Shown: positions 15,365 through 23,635 of the stretch, piece after piece | Layout: every line of letters starts with the position of its first letter | Numbering within the stretch: the stretch's first letter is position 1 | From: Spongiactinospora rosea | Lineage (GTDB): Bacteria; Actinomycetota; Actinomycetes; Streptosporangiales; Streptosporangiaceae | Reading direction: 5' to 3' | Assembly (NCBI RefSeq): GCF_003315795.1 | Contig: NZ_QMEY01000009.1 | Location: 124,001 to 188,000 of the forward strand | Length of the DNA: 64,000 nucleotides | Made by a program: the position numbers and the translations under genes | The notes under the pieces: model-generated | Told to the model about the DNA's origin: nothing | Seen by the model: the letters and a program-made list of their open reading frames with translations, nothing else | Databases searched by the model: none

Positions 15365-16213
15365 ATGGAGGGCAATGAGCTGGGCGCTTTCCTGCGGTCC
15401 AGGCGCGAGTCCGTCACACCCGCCGAGGTCGGCCTGCCGGGAGGCCCACGCCGCCGTACTCCCGGCCTGCGCCGGGCCGAGCTGGCCACGCTGGCCGGGG
15501 TGAGCGTCGAATATCTCACCCGCCTGGAGCAGGGCCGTGACCGCCGCCCGTCCACGGAGATCCTGGGCGCGCTCGCCGACGCGCTGCGCCTTTCCAGCGA
15601 CGAGCGCGTCCACCTGTACCGGCTGGTCAAGACCGTCTCGGGGGGCACCTGCCAGGGCAGTGAGCGGTCGGCCGACGGTGTGCGTCCCACGGTCAGGGCG
15701 CTGCTCGACCGCCTCGAACCGACCCCGGCCCTGGTGGTCAACCGGCTCGGCGACCTGCTCGCCAACACCGAGGGGTACGCCCGGCTCGCCGCCCCCACCG
15801 GCCTGCTCGACGCGTGGCCGGTCAACCTGGCGAGGTACGTCTTCACCGACGCGCGGGCGATGACGGTCTTCCCGGACTGGGAGCACGTCGCCGCCGAGCG
15901 GGCCGCCGGGCTGCGGGCCGCCGCCGCGCTCGGCGACCTTGACGCCGTCCGGCTGGCCGATGAGCTGGCCATCACCGCGGGCAGCCGGTTCAGTGACCGC
16001 TTCCAAACGGGCGCGCTGCCCGCCCGCACCGGGGTGGAGCGCTGGGCGCACCCGGAGGCGGGTGAGCTGGTGCTCGCGTACGAGAGCCTGGAGCTGCCCG
16101 GCCCCGACGAGCAGTGCCTGCTCGTCTACCTCCCGGCCGACGACGCCACCGCCGCCGCGCTCGACCTGCTCACCCATGCCGGACGGACCATGCCCCTCCA
16201 GGTCACCAGGTAA
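15365..16213 (+). CDS. XRE-family regulator with MmyB-like ligand domain
   Basis: 282 residues. The HTH (about 6-75) contains LGAFLRSRRESVTP, RRTPGLRRAELATLAGVSVE and YLTRLEQGRDRRPS. The MmyB-type domain (about 105-275) ends ELVLAYESLELPGPDEQCLL. It is divergent from the PPOX/aldo-keto reductase operon, which it probably controls in response to a small ligand. Its 3' end overlaps the convergent P450 gene by 11 bp. Confidence 0.88.
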   Translation: MEGNELGAFLRSRRESVTPAEVGLPGGPRRRTPGLRRAELATLAGVSVEYLTRLEQGRDRRPSTEILGALADALRLSSDERVHLYRLVKTVSGGTCQGSERSADGVRPTVRALLDRLEPTPALVVNRLGDLLANTEGYARLAAPTGLLDAWPVNLARYVFTDARAMTVFPDWEHVAAERAAGLRAAAALGDLDAVRLADELAITAGSRFSDRFQTGALPARTGVERWAHPEAGELVLAYESLELPGPDEQCLLVYLPADDATAAALDLLTHAGRTMPLQVTR

Positions 16214-17423
16214 GCGGGAAGGTGACCGGGCGGGCGATCATCTGACCGGGGGGCCAGCTCAGCTCGCTGTCGGAGACCGCCAGGCGTGCCTTGGGCAGGC
16301 GGGTGGCCAGCGCGGACAGGGCCGCCCCCAGCTCCAGCCGGCCGAGCTGGGCGCCCAGGCAGAAGTGGATGCCGTGGCCGAACGCCAGATGCTGGTTGTC
16401 GGCGCGCGCGAGGTCGAGAGCGTCGGCGTCGGGGAAGACCGACCCGTCGCGGTTGGCGGAGCTGATCGAGAGCAGCACCGCCTCCCCCGCCTTGATCTCG
16501 GCCCCGCCGATCTCGACGTCTTCGGTGGCGACCCGCATGGTCACGATGCCGCTGCCGATCTGGCTGTAGCGGAGCAGTTCTTCCACCGCGGTGGGGATCA
16601 GCTCGGGCCGGTCGTGCAGCAGCCGGTAGCGGGCCGGGTCGCGCAGCAGGTGGTAGATCGCGTGGGTGAGGCTCCCCGTGGTGGTGTGGTAGCCCGCCAC
16701 CAGCAGGACCACGCTGAAGGCCCGCATCTCCTCCTCGGTGAGCCGGGCGTCTTCGTCGTGCGCCCGCAGCAGCATGGTCAGCATGTCGTCGGCGGGCGTG
16801 GGCGCGGCCTTCTTGCGGCGGATGAGGTCGCCCAGGTATTCGTCCAGCGCCTCGCGCGCGGCCCGGATCTGCTCGACCTGCCCCGGCGCGGCGGCCCCGG
16901 TGAACAGCATCTGGTCGGCCCACTCCTGGAAGCGCTCCCGCTCGTCGCCAGGTACGCCGAGCAGCTCACAGATGACCGCGAGCGGCAGGGGGAGCGCGAC
17001 CTCGGTGATCAGGTCGGCGGGCGGCCCCTTGGCGATCATCCGGTCGACGAGGTCGGCGGCCAGCCCTTCGACCCGGGGGCGCAGCGCCTCGATCCGGCGG
17101 GCGGTGAAGGCGGCCGACACGATCTTGCGTACCCGGGTGTGCTCGGGAGGGTCCATCCAGAACAGCGCCTTGGAGCCGCTGACCATCGGGATGGGGCTGC
17201 GGCCCGCCGTGGTGGCGGCCTGCTTGCTGAACCTCGGATCGGCGGCGACCGCGCGGACGTCGGCATGCCGGGTCACCAGCCACGCCTCCAGCCCGAACGG
17301 CAGGACGATGCGCACCACCGGGTCGGCGGCCCGCATCTCGGCGAGCACGTCGGGCGGCTCGAACTTGTTGGCGACCTGGAAGGGGAACCTGTGGAGTTGC
17401 GGGCTTTGCGGGCTTTGCGGCAT
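16203..17423 (-). CDS. Cytochrome P450 (first of a pair)
   Basis: 406 residues, typical of soluble bacterial class I P450s. The heme loop is FGHGIHFCLGAQL (Cys near 355). The I-helix oxygen-activation motif is VAGYHTTTGS, with the A-G-x-x-T pattern intact, and the K-helix is VEELLRYS (ExxR). It needs a ferredoxin and reductase, neither of which is adjacent. It lies 31 bp downstream of a second P450 on the same strand, so the two are probably co-transcribed. The two share fold-level similarity only and so are unlikely to be a recent duplication. The substrate is unknown. Confidence 0.95.
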   Translation of the reverse strand: MPQSPQSPQLHRFPFQVANKFEPPDVLAEMRAADPVVRIVLPFGLEAWLVTRHADVRAVAADPRFSKQAATTAGRSPIPMVSGSKALFWMDPPEHTRVRKIVSAAFTARRIEALRPRVEGLAADLVDRMIAKGPPADLITEVALPLPLAVICELLGVPGDERERFQEWADQMLFTGAAAPGQVEQIRAAREALDEYLGDLIRRKKAAPTPADDMLTMLLRAHDEDARLTEEEMRAFSVVLLVAGYHTTTGSLTHAIYHLLRDPARYRLLHDRPELIPTAVEELLRYSQIGSGIVTMRVATEDVEIGGAEIKAGEAVLLSISSANRDGSVFPDADALDLARADNQHLAFGHGIHFCLGAQLGRLELGAALSALATRLPKARLAVSDSELSWPPGQMIARPVTFPLTW

Positions 17424-17454
17424 GTTCCGGCTCCTGTCGGGACGGGGGGACGGG

Positions 17455-18675
17455 CTAGCCGAGCCGTACGGGCAGGGTCTTGACGGTGCGGATGAAGAAG
17501 TGGTGCATCCACAGCTCGTTGGGCCTGTCGTGGTCGAGCACGAGGCCGGGGAAGCGCTGGACCAGCGCGAGCACCGATACCTCGGCCTCCATCCGGGCCA
17601 GGTGCGCGCCCAGGCAGTAGTGGACGCCTCTGCTGAAGGCCAGGTGCGGGTTGGGGAAGCGGGTGATGTCGAATCGGTCGGGATCTCGGAAGACGGCGGG
17701 GTCGCGGTTGAGGGAGTGGATCGGCAGGAAGATCAGCGACCCGGCGGGGATGACCTCGCCGCCGAGGTCGATGTCGGTGGCCGCGTGGCCCTCGACGACC
17801 GAGATCGAGCCCTCGTAGCGCAGGAACTCCTCCACCGCCGACTGGATCAGGTCGGGCCGCCGCCTGAGCAGGTCGAGCTGGTCGGGGTTGGTCAGCAGCG
17901 CGTGCACGCCGTTGGCGATGACGTTGGCGCTGGTGATGTAGCCCGCCGTGATCAGCAGCATCACGGTGGCCACCAGCTCGCGCTCCGACAGCCGGTTGTC
18001 GCCGTCGCGGGCCGCGATCAGGTCGTGGACGAGGTCGTCGCCGGTGGTCTGCCGCTTCTCGGCGATGATCCGGCGGGAGTAGTCGCCGAGGACGGCCTGC
18101 TCGCGGCGGAACCGGGCGACCATCGCGGCCGGGTCGGGCCGCTCCTGCATCATGACGGCGTGGTCCAGGCGCAGGGCCGCGGCGTGGTCGTGCAGGATGC
18201 CGTCGTCGGCGGGGGACAGCCCGAGCAGGTCGGAGATCATCCGCGTGGACAGCGGGAGCGCCAGGTCGGCCATGATGTCGGCCCGGCCCGCCCGCTCCAT
18301 GGAGTCGAGCAGGTTGCCGGTGTGGAAGGCGATCCGGGAGCGCAGGTTTTCCATCTTGCGTCGGGTGAACGCGGCCTGCGCGAGCCGCCGCAGCCGGGTG
18401 TGCTCGGGTGGATCGGTGCTCACCATGTTGTCGGCGAAGGCGCTCTCGCTGCCTGCGCCGCCACCTGCCCGCTTCTCGGAATGCTTGTGGGCCTTGCTGA
18501 AGCCGGGGTCGTTGAGGACGGTGCAGGCGTCGGCGTGCCCGGTGACGAACCAGGCCGCACGGCCGTACGGGATGACCACGTGGTGCACGCGGCCGGCCTG
18601 GCGCAGCTCGCGGTAGAAGGGGTAGGGGTCGGCCAGGGCGGCAGGGGGGAACGTGGTGGCGGTGGTCTGCGACAT
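17455..18675 (-). CDS. Cytochrome P450 (second of a pair)
   Basis: 406 residues. The heme loop is FSRGVHYCLGAHL (Cys near 354) and the ExxR is VEEFLRYEG. The I-helix reads ITAGYITSANV, where the position usually held by an acid or His before Thr is Ile; this occurs in some biosynthetic P450s and may change proton delivery. It is first in the operon with the P450 at 16203. A promoter with a GTTAC/GTAAC dyad lies upstream (18782-18800). Confidence 0.94.
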   Translation of the reverse strand: MSQTTATTFPPAALADPYPFYRELRQAGRVHHVVIPYGRAAWFVTGHADACTVLNDPGFSKAHKHSEKRAGGGAGSESAFADNMVSTDPPEHTRLRRLAQAAFTRRKMENLRSRIAFHTGNLLDSMERAGRADIMADLALPLSTRMISDLLGLSPADDGILHDHAAALRLDHAVMMQERPDPAAMVARFRREQAVLGDYSRRIIAEKRQTTGDDLVHDLIAARDGDNRLSERELVATVMLLITAGYITSANVIANGVHALLTNPDQLDLLRRRPDLIQSAVEEFLRYEGSISVVEGHAATDIDLGGEVIPAGSLIFLPIHSLNRDPAVFRDPDRFDITRFPNPHLAFSRGVHYCLGAHLARMEAEVSVLALVQRFPGLVLDHDRPNELWMHHFFIRTVKTLPVRLG

Positions 18676-18781
18676 CCCTCTCTCCTAGGGGTCGTCAGAA
18701 CGGACTGGGACGGGACAGCGCACGCGGGGGATCAGGGGGACAGGACCGTCCTGATCGTTGCCAACTAAGCGATCACGGAAC

Positions 18782-18800
18782 GTTACGGTAGGTAACTATA
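18782..18800 (-). promoter_or_regulatory. Promoter/operator upstream of the P450 pair
   Basis: On the minus strand TATAGT (18800-18795) is a good -10, and immediately downstream lies GTTAC-N5-GTAAC (18782-18796), a dyad that would sit at the transcription start. The TetR gene just upstream (18832-19401) is the natural candidate to bind it. Confidence 0.45.
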
Positions 18801-18831
18801 TGCCATCCCGCTACCGAATGCACAGCCCCGG

Positions 18832-19401
18832 TCACGCAGAGGTGTTCCCCTGGCTGCCGCCGGAGGCGAGGAAGCGGTCCGCCCAGGGGTCCTCGGCCGC
18901 GCGTGCCGGGAGGTCCATGGCCGAGGCCATCATGTAGAGAGCGCCCTCCGCGATGAACCGGTGCGCGGTGTCCGCGTTCATCTCCGGCATCGCCTCGACC
19001 CGCTCGAAGACCGACCGGGTCGAGCGGTGCATCAGGTCGCGGATGTCGGGGTCGTCGCTCGCGGCGTACCCCTGCAACAGCATGAGCATCAGCTCGCGAC
19101 GCTCCATCAGCCCGCCCCAGGCGTTGGACATCGCCGGCCGCGGGTCGGACCCGGCGGCCTCGCCGCGCTGCACCATCTCGCGGTCGATGATTTCGAACAC
19201 CCGTGTCAGCACGGTCACGAACAGCTCTTTCTTGGTGGAGAAGAGCCGGAACAGGTTGGGGTGCGACAGGTCGGCCTGGCGGGCGATGTTGATCGTCGAG
19301 CCGCCGTGCAGGCCCTTGTGGGCGAACTCCGCAAGGGCGGCCTCGATGACCTCTTCACGCCGCTGCTGTGCCGCTACCCGCGGGCGCCGTTTCCCCTCCA
19401 C
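18832..19401 (-). CDS. TetR-family regulator next to the P450 pair
   Basis: 189 residues from the GTG at 19401 (MEGKRRPRVAAQQRREEVIE). An upstream GTG (19422) would put seven codons inside the operator and -10 region, so I prefer the shorter form, which would be leaderless. The HTH spans about 14-60 (AALAEFAHKGLHGGSTINIA, then SHPNLFRLFSTKKELF). It probably represses itself through the dyad at 19407-19426 and may control the P450 operon downstream. Confidence 0.87.
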   Translation of the reverse strand: MEGKRRPRVAAQQRREEVIEAALAEFAHKGLHGGSTINIARQADLSHPNLFRLFSTKKELFVTVLTRVFEIIDREMVQRGEAAGSDPRPAMSNAWGGLMERRELMLMLLQGYAASDDPDIRDLMHRSTRSVFERVEAMPEMNADTAHRFIAEGALYMMASAMDLPARAAEDPWADRFLASGGSQGNTSA

Positions 19402-19406
19402 GTGAA

Positions 19407-19437
19407 GATAGTAAACAGTCACTATCGGCCCAGCGTC
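19407..19437 (-). promoter_or_regulatory. TetR promoter with operator between -35 and -10
   Basis: GATAGT-N8-ACTATC (19407-19412 and 19421-19426) is a 20-bp dyad. On the minus strand TTGACG lies just upstream, near 19438-19433, and TTTACT/TACTAT falls within the dyad. The -10 ends about 7 nt before the GTG at 19401. Confidence 0.55.
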
Positions 19438-19461
19438 AAGCGAACCCGCCGGCCCGGGGAG

Positions 19462-20631
19462 TCAGGCGGTGTTCTGGTCGGCCGGGAGTTCGACGCTGAT
19501 CGTCAGGCCGCCCTCTTCCCGCGGGCTGGCCGTCACGGTCCCGCCGTGCGCGTCGGCGATCACCCGTACGATGGACAGCCCCAGCCCGCTGCCCCGCTCC
19601 GAGCGCAGCCGGTCGCCGTGCAGCCGGCGGAACGGCTGGAAGATCGTCTCGATCTCGTACGGCGGCACCTGGAGCCCCGTGTTGGCGACCACCAGTTCCA
19701 CCCGGTCGGCCCGCCGCCGCGTCGTCACCCACACCTCGCCATCGGCGTGGTTGTGCCTGATCGCGTTCTCCACGAGGTTCTGCACCAGCCGCTCGACCAG
19801 CACCGCCTCCCCCAGCGTCGGGGCCGGATCGAGCAGCCGGTGCAGCCGCACCTGCTGCTCCGCCGCCTCCTTGGCGGCCTGGTCGAGCACGTGCTCGGCC
19901 ACGTCGGTCAGGTCGAACGGCCGGCGGTCCAGCACCGCCTGCTCCCCCTCGGCCAGCGCCAGCAGCCCGTCGATCAGCCGTTCGTGCCTGGTGTTGACCA
20001 GCAGGAGGGATTCGCCGAGCCGTTTGACGTCCTCGGTCGCGTCCGGCCGCCGCACGGCGACGTCCACGAGGGTCCGGTTGATGGTGAGCGGCGTGCGCAG
20101 TTCGTGCGAGGCGTTCGCGACGAACCTGCGCTGGCCGTCGAACGAGCGCGCCAGCCGGTCCAGCATCGTGTCGTAGATGCCGGTCAGTTCCTTGACCTCG
20201 TCGCGCGGGCCCTTGTACCCGAGGCGTTCGGTCAGGTCGTGGCTCTGCGCCACCCGGCGCGCGGTCTCGGTCACCTTCCTGAGCGGGCGGAGCACCATGC
20301 CCGCCGTACGCCAGCCGAGCCCGAAGGCCGCGGCCGTCCCGGCGACCACGGCGATCCCGCCGCCCAGCCGCACGTCGTCCAGGGCGCTCCGCTGGTAGGT
20401 GGCGCGTACTTCCATCCCGAAGCCGCGGGCCAGCTCATAGCCTTTGGAGTCTCGCTTGGAGGACAGCGTGCGCCCGTCGGGACGCACGGTCGTGATGCGG
20501 TCGGGGGTGAAAACCGAGGCGCGGTACTCGAGGCTCGAACGCACGACGAAGTAGACCGTGACCACCACCAGCGAGGAGAGCAGCAGGAACACCCCCGCGC
20601 AGGCCAGGGCGAAGCGCATGCGCATGCTCAT
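19462..20631 (-). CDS. Sensor histidine kinase
   Basis: 389 residues. TM1 (about 5-28, FALACAGVFLLLSSLVVV) is followed by a periplasmic loop of about 60 residues, TM2 (about 85-105), a HAMP-like linker, and a dimerisation helix with the phospho-His in NASHELRTPL near 176. The ATPase has an N box (LVENAIRHNHADG) and G boxes (ERGSGLGLSIV). It autophosphorylates and passes phosphate to the response regulator just upstream, with which it overlaps by ATGA. The input signal is unknown. Confidence 0.94.
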   Translation of the reverse strand: MSMRMRFALACAGVFLLLSSLVVVTVYFVVRSSLEYRASVFTPDRITTVRPDGRTLSSKRDSKGYELARGFGMEVRATYQRSALDDVRLGGGIAVVAGTAAAFGLGWRTAGMVLRPLRKVTETARRVAQSHDLTERLGYKGPRDEVKELTGIYDTMLDRLARSFDGQRRFVANASHELRTPLTINRTLVDVAVRRPDATEDVKRLGESLLLVNTRHERLIDGLLALAEGEQAVLDRRPFDLTDVAEHVLDQAAKEAAEQQVRLHRLLDPAPTLGEAVLVERLVQNLVENAIRHNHADGEVWVTTRRRADRVELVVANTGLQVPPYEIETIFQPFRRLHGDRLRSERGSGLGLSIVRVIADAHGGTVTASPREEGGLTISVELPADQNTA

Positions 20632-21290
20632 GGGATGCGGTACCCCGATCCCGGCACGGTCTCGATGATCTGGGGACCGCCGAGCTTCTTGCGGAGCTTC
20701 ATCATCGTGGTGCGCACGGTGTTGGTGAACGGATCGACGTGCTCGTCCCAGACCTTCTCCAGCAGGTGCTCCGCCGAGACCACCCCGCCCTGGGCGCGCA
20801 GCAGTTCGGCCAGCACCCCGAACTCCTTGCGGGCCAGCGGCACGTACCGCCCGTCGCGGAAGACCTGGCGGTGCGCCCAGTCCAGGCGTACTCCGGCGCG
20901 TTCCAGCATCGGCGGATCGGCGGGCCTGGCCCGGCGGCCCAGCGCGTGCACCCGGGCCAGCAGTTCCTCGAACGCGAACGGCTTGGGCAGGTAGTCGTCG
21001 GCCCCCAGCGACAGCCCGGTCACCCGCGAGCGCACGTCGCCCGCCGCGGTCAGCATGAGCACCCTGACCAGCCAGCCCCGCTCGACCACCGTGCGGCACA
21101 CGTCGTCGCCGTGGACGCCGGGCAGGTCCCTGTCCAGGATCACCACGTCGTAGTCGTGAACACCGAGGCGTTCCAGGGCCGCGTCACCGTCGTAGGCGAC
21201 GTCCACGGCCAGCGCCTCACCCCGCAGGCCCTCGGCGATCGAATCGGCGAGCATCCGCTCGTCGTCTGCGACCAGAACCCGCACCGTCAC
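20628..21290 (-). CDS. OmpR-family response regulator
   Basis: 220 residues from the GTG at 21290. The receiver domain has the acidic pair D9/D10 (VADDERML), phospho-acceptor D53 (VVILDRDLPG), and the switch residues in LMLTAAG and LPKPF. The C-terminal winged helix (about 125-218) ends GGPQIIETVPGSGYRIP. A longer ATG start at 21344 is possible, but the extra 18 residues are not part of the fold. It is co-translated with the kinase and is divergent from the GT-C membrane protein at 21440, a possible target. Confidence 0.92.
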   Translation of the reverse strand: MTVRVLVADDERMLADSIAEGLRGEALAVDVAYDGDAALERLGVHDYDVVILDRDLPGVHGDDVCRTVVERGWLVRVLMLTAAGDVRSRVTGLSLGADDYLPKPFAFEELLARVHALGRRARPADPPMLERAGVRLDWAHRQVFRDGRYVPLARKEFGVLAELLRAQGGVVSAEHLLEKVWDEHVDPFTNTVRTTMMKLRKKLGGPQIIETVPGSGYRIP

Positions 21291-21439
21291 CCCCGGAAGA
21301 TCCGAAATACCGCCAGTTTGGCGCTGTCCAGATAACGCGGACATAACCCATTTGAGTGACGTTCAGGTTATCCGGCGCACGATGGACTACCGCCCCCAAG
21401 GCCGGGATCGCCCCGGCCGGGACAACGGGGGAGTGTGAC

Positions 21440-22822
21440 ATGGCAGCCGTCCTGGCGCGGCCGCGACCGAGTGAAACGACCACTCGGGTACGATCCGGGC
21501 ACCGAATCTTCCTTTTCGTGCTCGCGGCGGCCGTCGCGCTACGCGTGCTGGTGATGCTGGGGTACAACACCGCGCAGCTCTACTGGTACGACTCGTTCAC
21601 CTATCTGGACACTGCCATACATATGCGCCCGCAAGGAGCATTTCACCCGGCGGGGTACTCGTGGTTCCTGTGGCTGCTGCGGCCCTTCCAGAGCGTGGAA
21701 TTGATCGCGGGCGTACAGCACGCTATGGGGCTGGGCGTCGGGGCGATGATCTACCTGCTGCTGCGCCGCTGGTCGCTGCCGGGGTGGGGCGCGTCGCTGG
21801 CCGCGGCGCCGGTGTTGTTCGACCCGGCGTTCCTGCGGCTGGAGCACGCCGTGCTGTCCGACCTGCAAGTGATCTTCCTGGTCGTGGCGGGCCTGCTGGC
21901 GCTGATGTGGCGGCGCGAGGTCTCCACCCGGGCCGCCGCCCTGGCCGGGCTGCTGCTCGCGCTGGCCGGGCTGACCCGCACCGCCGCGGTGCCGCTGATC
22001 GGCCTGGCCGCGCTGTGGCTGGTACTGCGCCGCACACCCTGGCGCAGGACGGCGGCCCTGCTGGTCGCGGCGGTGCTGCCGCTGGCCGGGTACGCGGGCT
22101 GGTACGCCCAGCACCACGGCCGGTTCGCGCTCAGCGGCTCGGACGGCATCGCCCTGTGGGCCCGCACCATGACCTTCGCCGACTGCTCGGTGATCCGCCC
22201 GCCCGCCCGCGAGGCCGTCATGTGCCCGAACGGCTCGGTGACGGACGCCGCCTCGGAGTACGTCTGGCTGCCCGGTTCCGCGCTCAACCGGCTGCCCGGC
22301 AACCGGTTCTCGCACAACGAACTGGCCAGGTCGTTCGCGCTGAAGGCGATCGCCGCGCAACCGCTGGACTACCTCAGGGAGATCGTCAAGGACACCTCGC
22401 TGGCCTTCACCTGGCAGCCGGTGAACCACCCCAAACGGGTCAGCCTGGCCAACACGTTCCCCCAAGGGGCCTGGACGCTGCCCGAGGAGCACACCCTCAT
22501 CGGCAAGGTCCGTCGCGAGTACGACTCCGACATCCAGGGCCTGAGCTCGGTCGAGCCCTTCGGCACGATCCTGGCGGCCTATCCCTACCCCTGGTTCCTG
22601 CACGGCCCGCTCTTCGGCGTCATCCTGCTGGTCGGCATGATCGGCGCGATCGGCCGCCGCCGCGCGGCCCTGCTCCCCTGGGCCTTCTCGATGTTCCTGC
22701 TGGTGGGCCCGGTGGCGGCCCTGGACTTCGACCACCGGTACGTGCTGCCGTCCATCCCGCTCGCCTGTGTCGCCGCCGCCCTGGCCTTCCAGAAGAGGCG
22801 TCAACCAGTGGTTGACGTTTGA
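21440..22822 (+). CDS. Polytopic membrane glycosyltransferase-like protein (GT-C fold)
   Basis: 460 residues with about 9-11 membrane segments. After TM1 comes a large outer loop with YWYDSFTYLD, matching the acidic catalytic loop of GT-C enzymes that use polyprenyl-phosphate sugars (GT39/mannosyltransferase-like). A later outer domain (about 235-380) has two Cys (FADCSVI and AVMCPNG) that may form a disulfide. The start at 21440 is preceded by GGGGGAG. It is divergent from the two-component system. Its last codons carry the first of two palindromes that control the next gene. Confidence 0.75.
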   Translation: MAAVLARPRPSETTTRVRSGHRIFLFVLAAAVALRVLVMLGYNTAQLYWYDSFTYLDTAIHMRPQGAFHPAGYSWFLWLLRPFQSVELIAGVQHAMGLGVGAMIYLLLRRWSLPGWGASLAAAPVLFDPAFLRLEHAVLSDLQVIFLVVAGLLALMWRREVSTRAAALAGLLLALAGLTRTAAVPLIGLAALWLVLRRTPWRRTAALLVAAVLPLAGYAGWYAQHHGRFALSGSDGIALWARTMTFADCSVIRPPAREAVMCPNGSVTDAASEYVWLPGSALNRLPGNRFSHNELARSFALKAIAAQPLDYLREIVKDTSLAFTWQPVNHPKRVSLANTFPQGAWTLPEEHTLIGKVRREYDSDIQGLSSVEPFGTILAAYPYPWFLHGPLFGVILLVGMIGAIGRRRAALLPWAFSMFLLVGPVAALDFDHRYVLPSIPLACVAAALAFQKRRQPVVDV

Positions 22823-22845
22823 GAAACGTCAACTTATGGTTGACG
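22799..22845. promoter_or_regulatory. Twin 19-bp palindromic operators on the Clp-N/HTH promoter
   Basis: Two near-identical palindromes, CGTCAACCAGTGGTTGACG (22799-22817) and CGTCAACTTATGGTTGACG (22827-22845), share CGTCAAC-N5-GTTGACG with centres 28 bp apart. The first supplies the -35 (TTGACG, 22812-22817) and the second covers the -10 (around TTATGG, 22834-22839). The ATG is at 22847, so the transcript is probably leaderless and the operators cover the whole promoter. Confidence 0.75.
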
Positions 22846-22846
22846 C

Positions 22847-23587
22847 ATGGAGAGCAGCGTTCGTCTCGACGACCTGATCAACGCGATCAAGGGCAGGCAT
22901 CCGGACGGTGACCCGCTGGGGGAGTTGACCGATGCGGTGACCCTTGCGGAGCACATCGGCGAGGTGGCCGATCATCTCATCGGGCACTTCGTGGACCAGG
23001 CCAGGCGGTCCGGGGCCTCGTGGACCGACATCGGGCGCAGCATGGGGGTCAGCAAGCAGGCCGTGCAGAAGCGGTTCGTGCCCAGAAGCGGGGGCACCCC
23101 CACGCTGGCGGAGGACCTGCAGGCCTTCGGCCGGTACACCGACCGGGCGCGGGCCGTCGTGGTACAGGCTCAGGAGGAGGCGCGTGCCGGGGGGCACGAG
23201 CGGATCGAGGCGGGGCACCTGGTGCTGGCGATGCTGCGCGATCCCGGGGCCCTGGCCGCCACGACGATGGAGGCGCTGGGGGCGTCGGGCGACGCGGTAC
23301 GCGAGGCCGTGACGGCCGCCCTCGGGCCGGGGGACGTGGACGGCGACGCCGGGCGGGCGGTCCCGTTCGCCGGGGAGGGCAAGAAGGCGCTCGACCTCGC
23401 GACCCGCGAGGCGCTGCGGCTCGGGCACGACTTCGTCGGCACCGAGCACATCCTGCTCGGCGTCCTGGCCCTGGACGACGTGCCGGCGGTGCGGGCGCTG
23501 ACCGGCCTCGGCGTCACCAAGGAGCCCGCCGAGGAGAGGATCCGGCGGGAGATCGATCGCGTCCTGCGCTCGGGGGAGACCTCCTGA
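22847..23587 (+). CDS. HTH protein with Clp N-terminal repeat domain
   Basis: 246 residues. A helix-turn-helix lies near 55-80 (SWTDIGRSMGVSKQAVQKRF). Then come two Clp-R repeats (about 97-160 and 165-240), visible as HERIEAGHLVLAMLRDPGAL and HDFVGTEHILLGVLALDD. ClpA/ClpC use this repeat to bind adaptor or damaged proteins; fused to an HTH without an ATPase it suggests a regulator that senses protein damage or Clp partners (inference). It probably binds the twin palindromes at its own promoter. A hairpin terminator follows. Confidence 0.85.
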   Translation: MESSVRLDDLINAIKGRHPDGDPLGELTDAVTLAEHIGEVADHLIGHFVDQARRSGASWTDIGRSMGVSKQAVQKRFVPRSGGTPTLAEDLQAFGRYTDRARAVVVQAQEEARAGGHERIEAGHLVLAMLRDPGALAATTMEALGASGDAVREAVTAALGPGDVDGDAGRAVPFAGEGKKALDLATREALRLGHDFVGTEHILLGVLALDDVPAVRALTGLGVTKEPAEERIRREIDRVLRSGETS

Positions 23588-23588
23588 A

Positions 23589-23625
23589 CAGTGGGCCTCG
23601 GCCTTTGGCGGGCCGAGGCCCACTG
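23589..23625. terminator. Bidirectional terminator between convergent genes
   Basis: CAGTGGGCCTCGGCC (23589-23603) pairs perfectly with GGCCGAGGCCCACTG (23611-23625) over a 7-nt loop. It lies exactly between the stop codons at 23587 and 23636. Confidence 0.88.
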
Positions 23626-23635
23626 GTCGGGCTGG

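Noticed and set aside
16738..18768. 676-codon open frame antisense to the two P450 genes
   Set aside because: It is a shadow of two clear P450s with heme and ExxR motifs; it has no domain pattern of its own.
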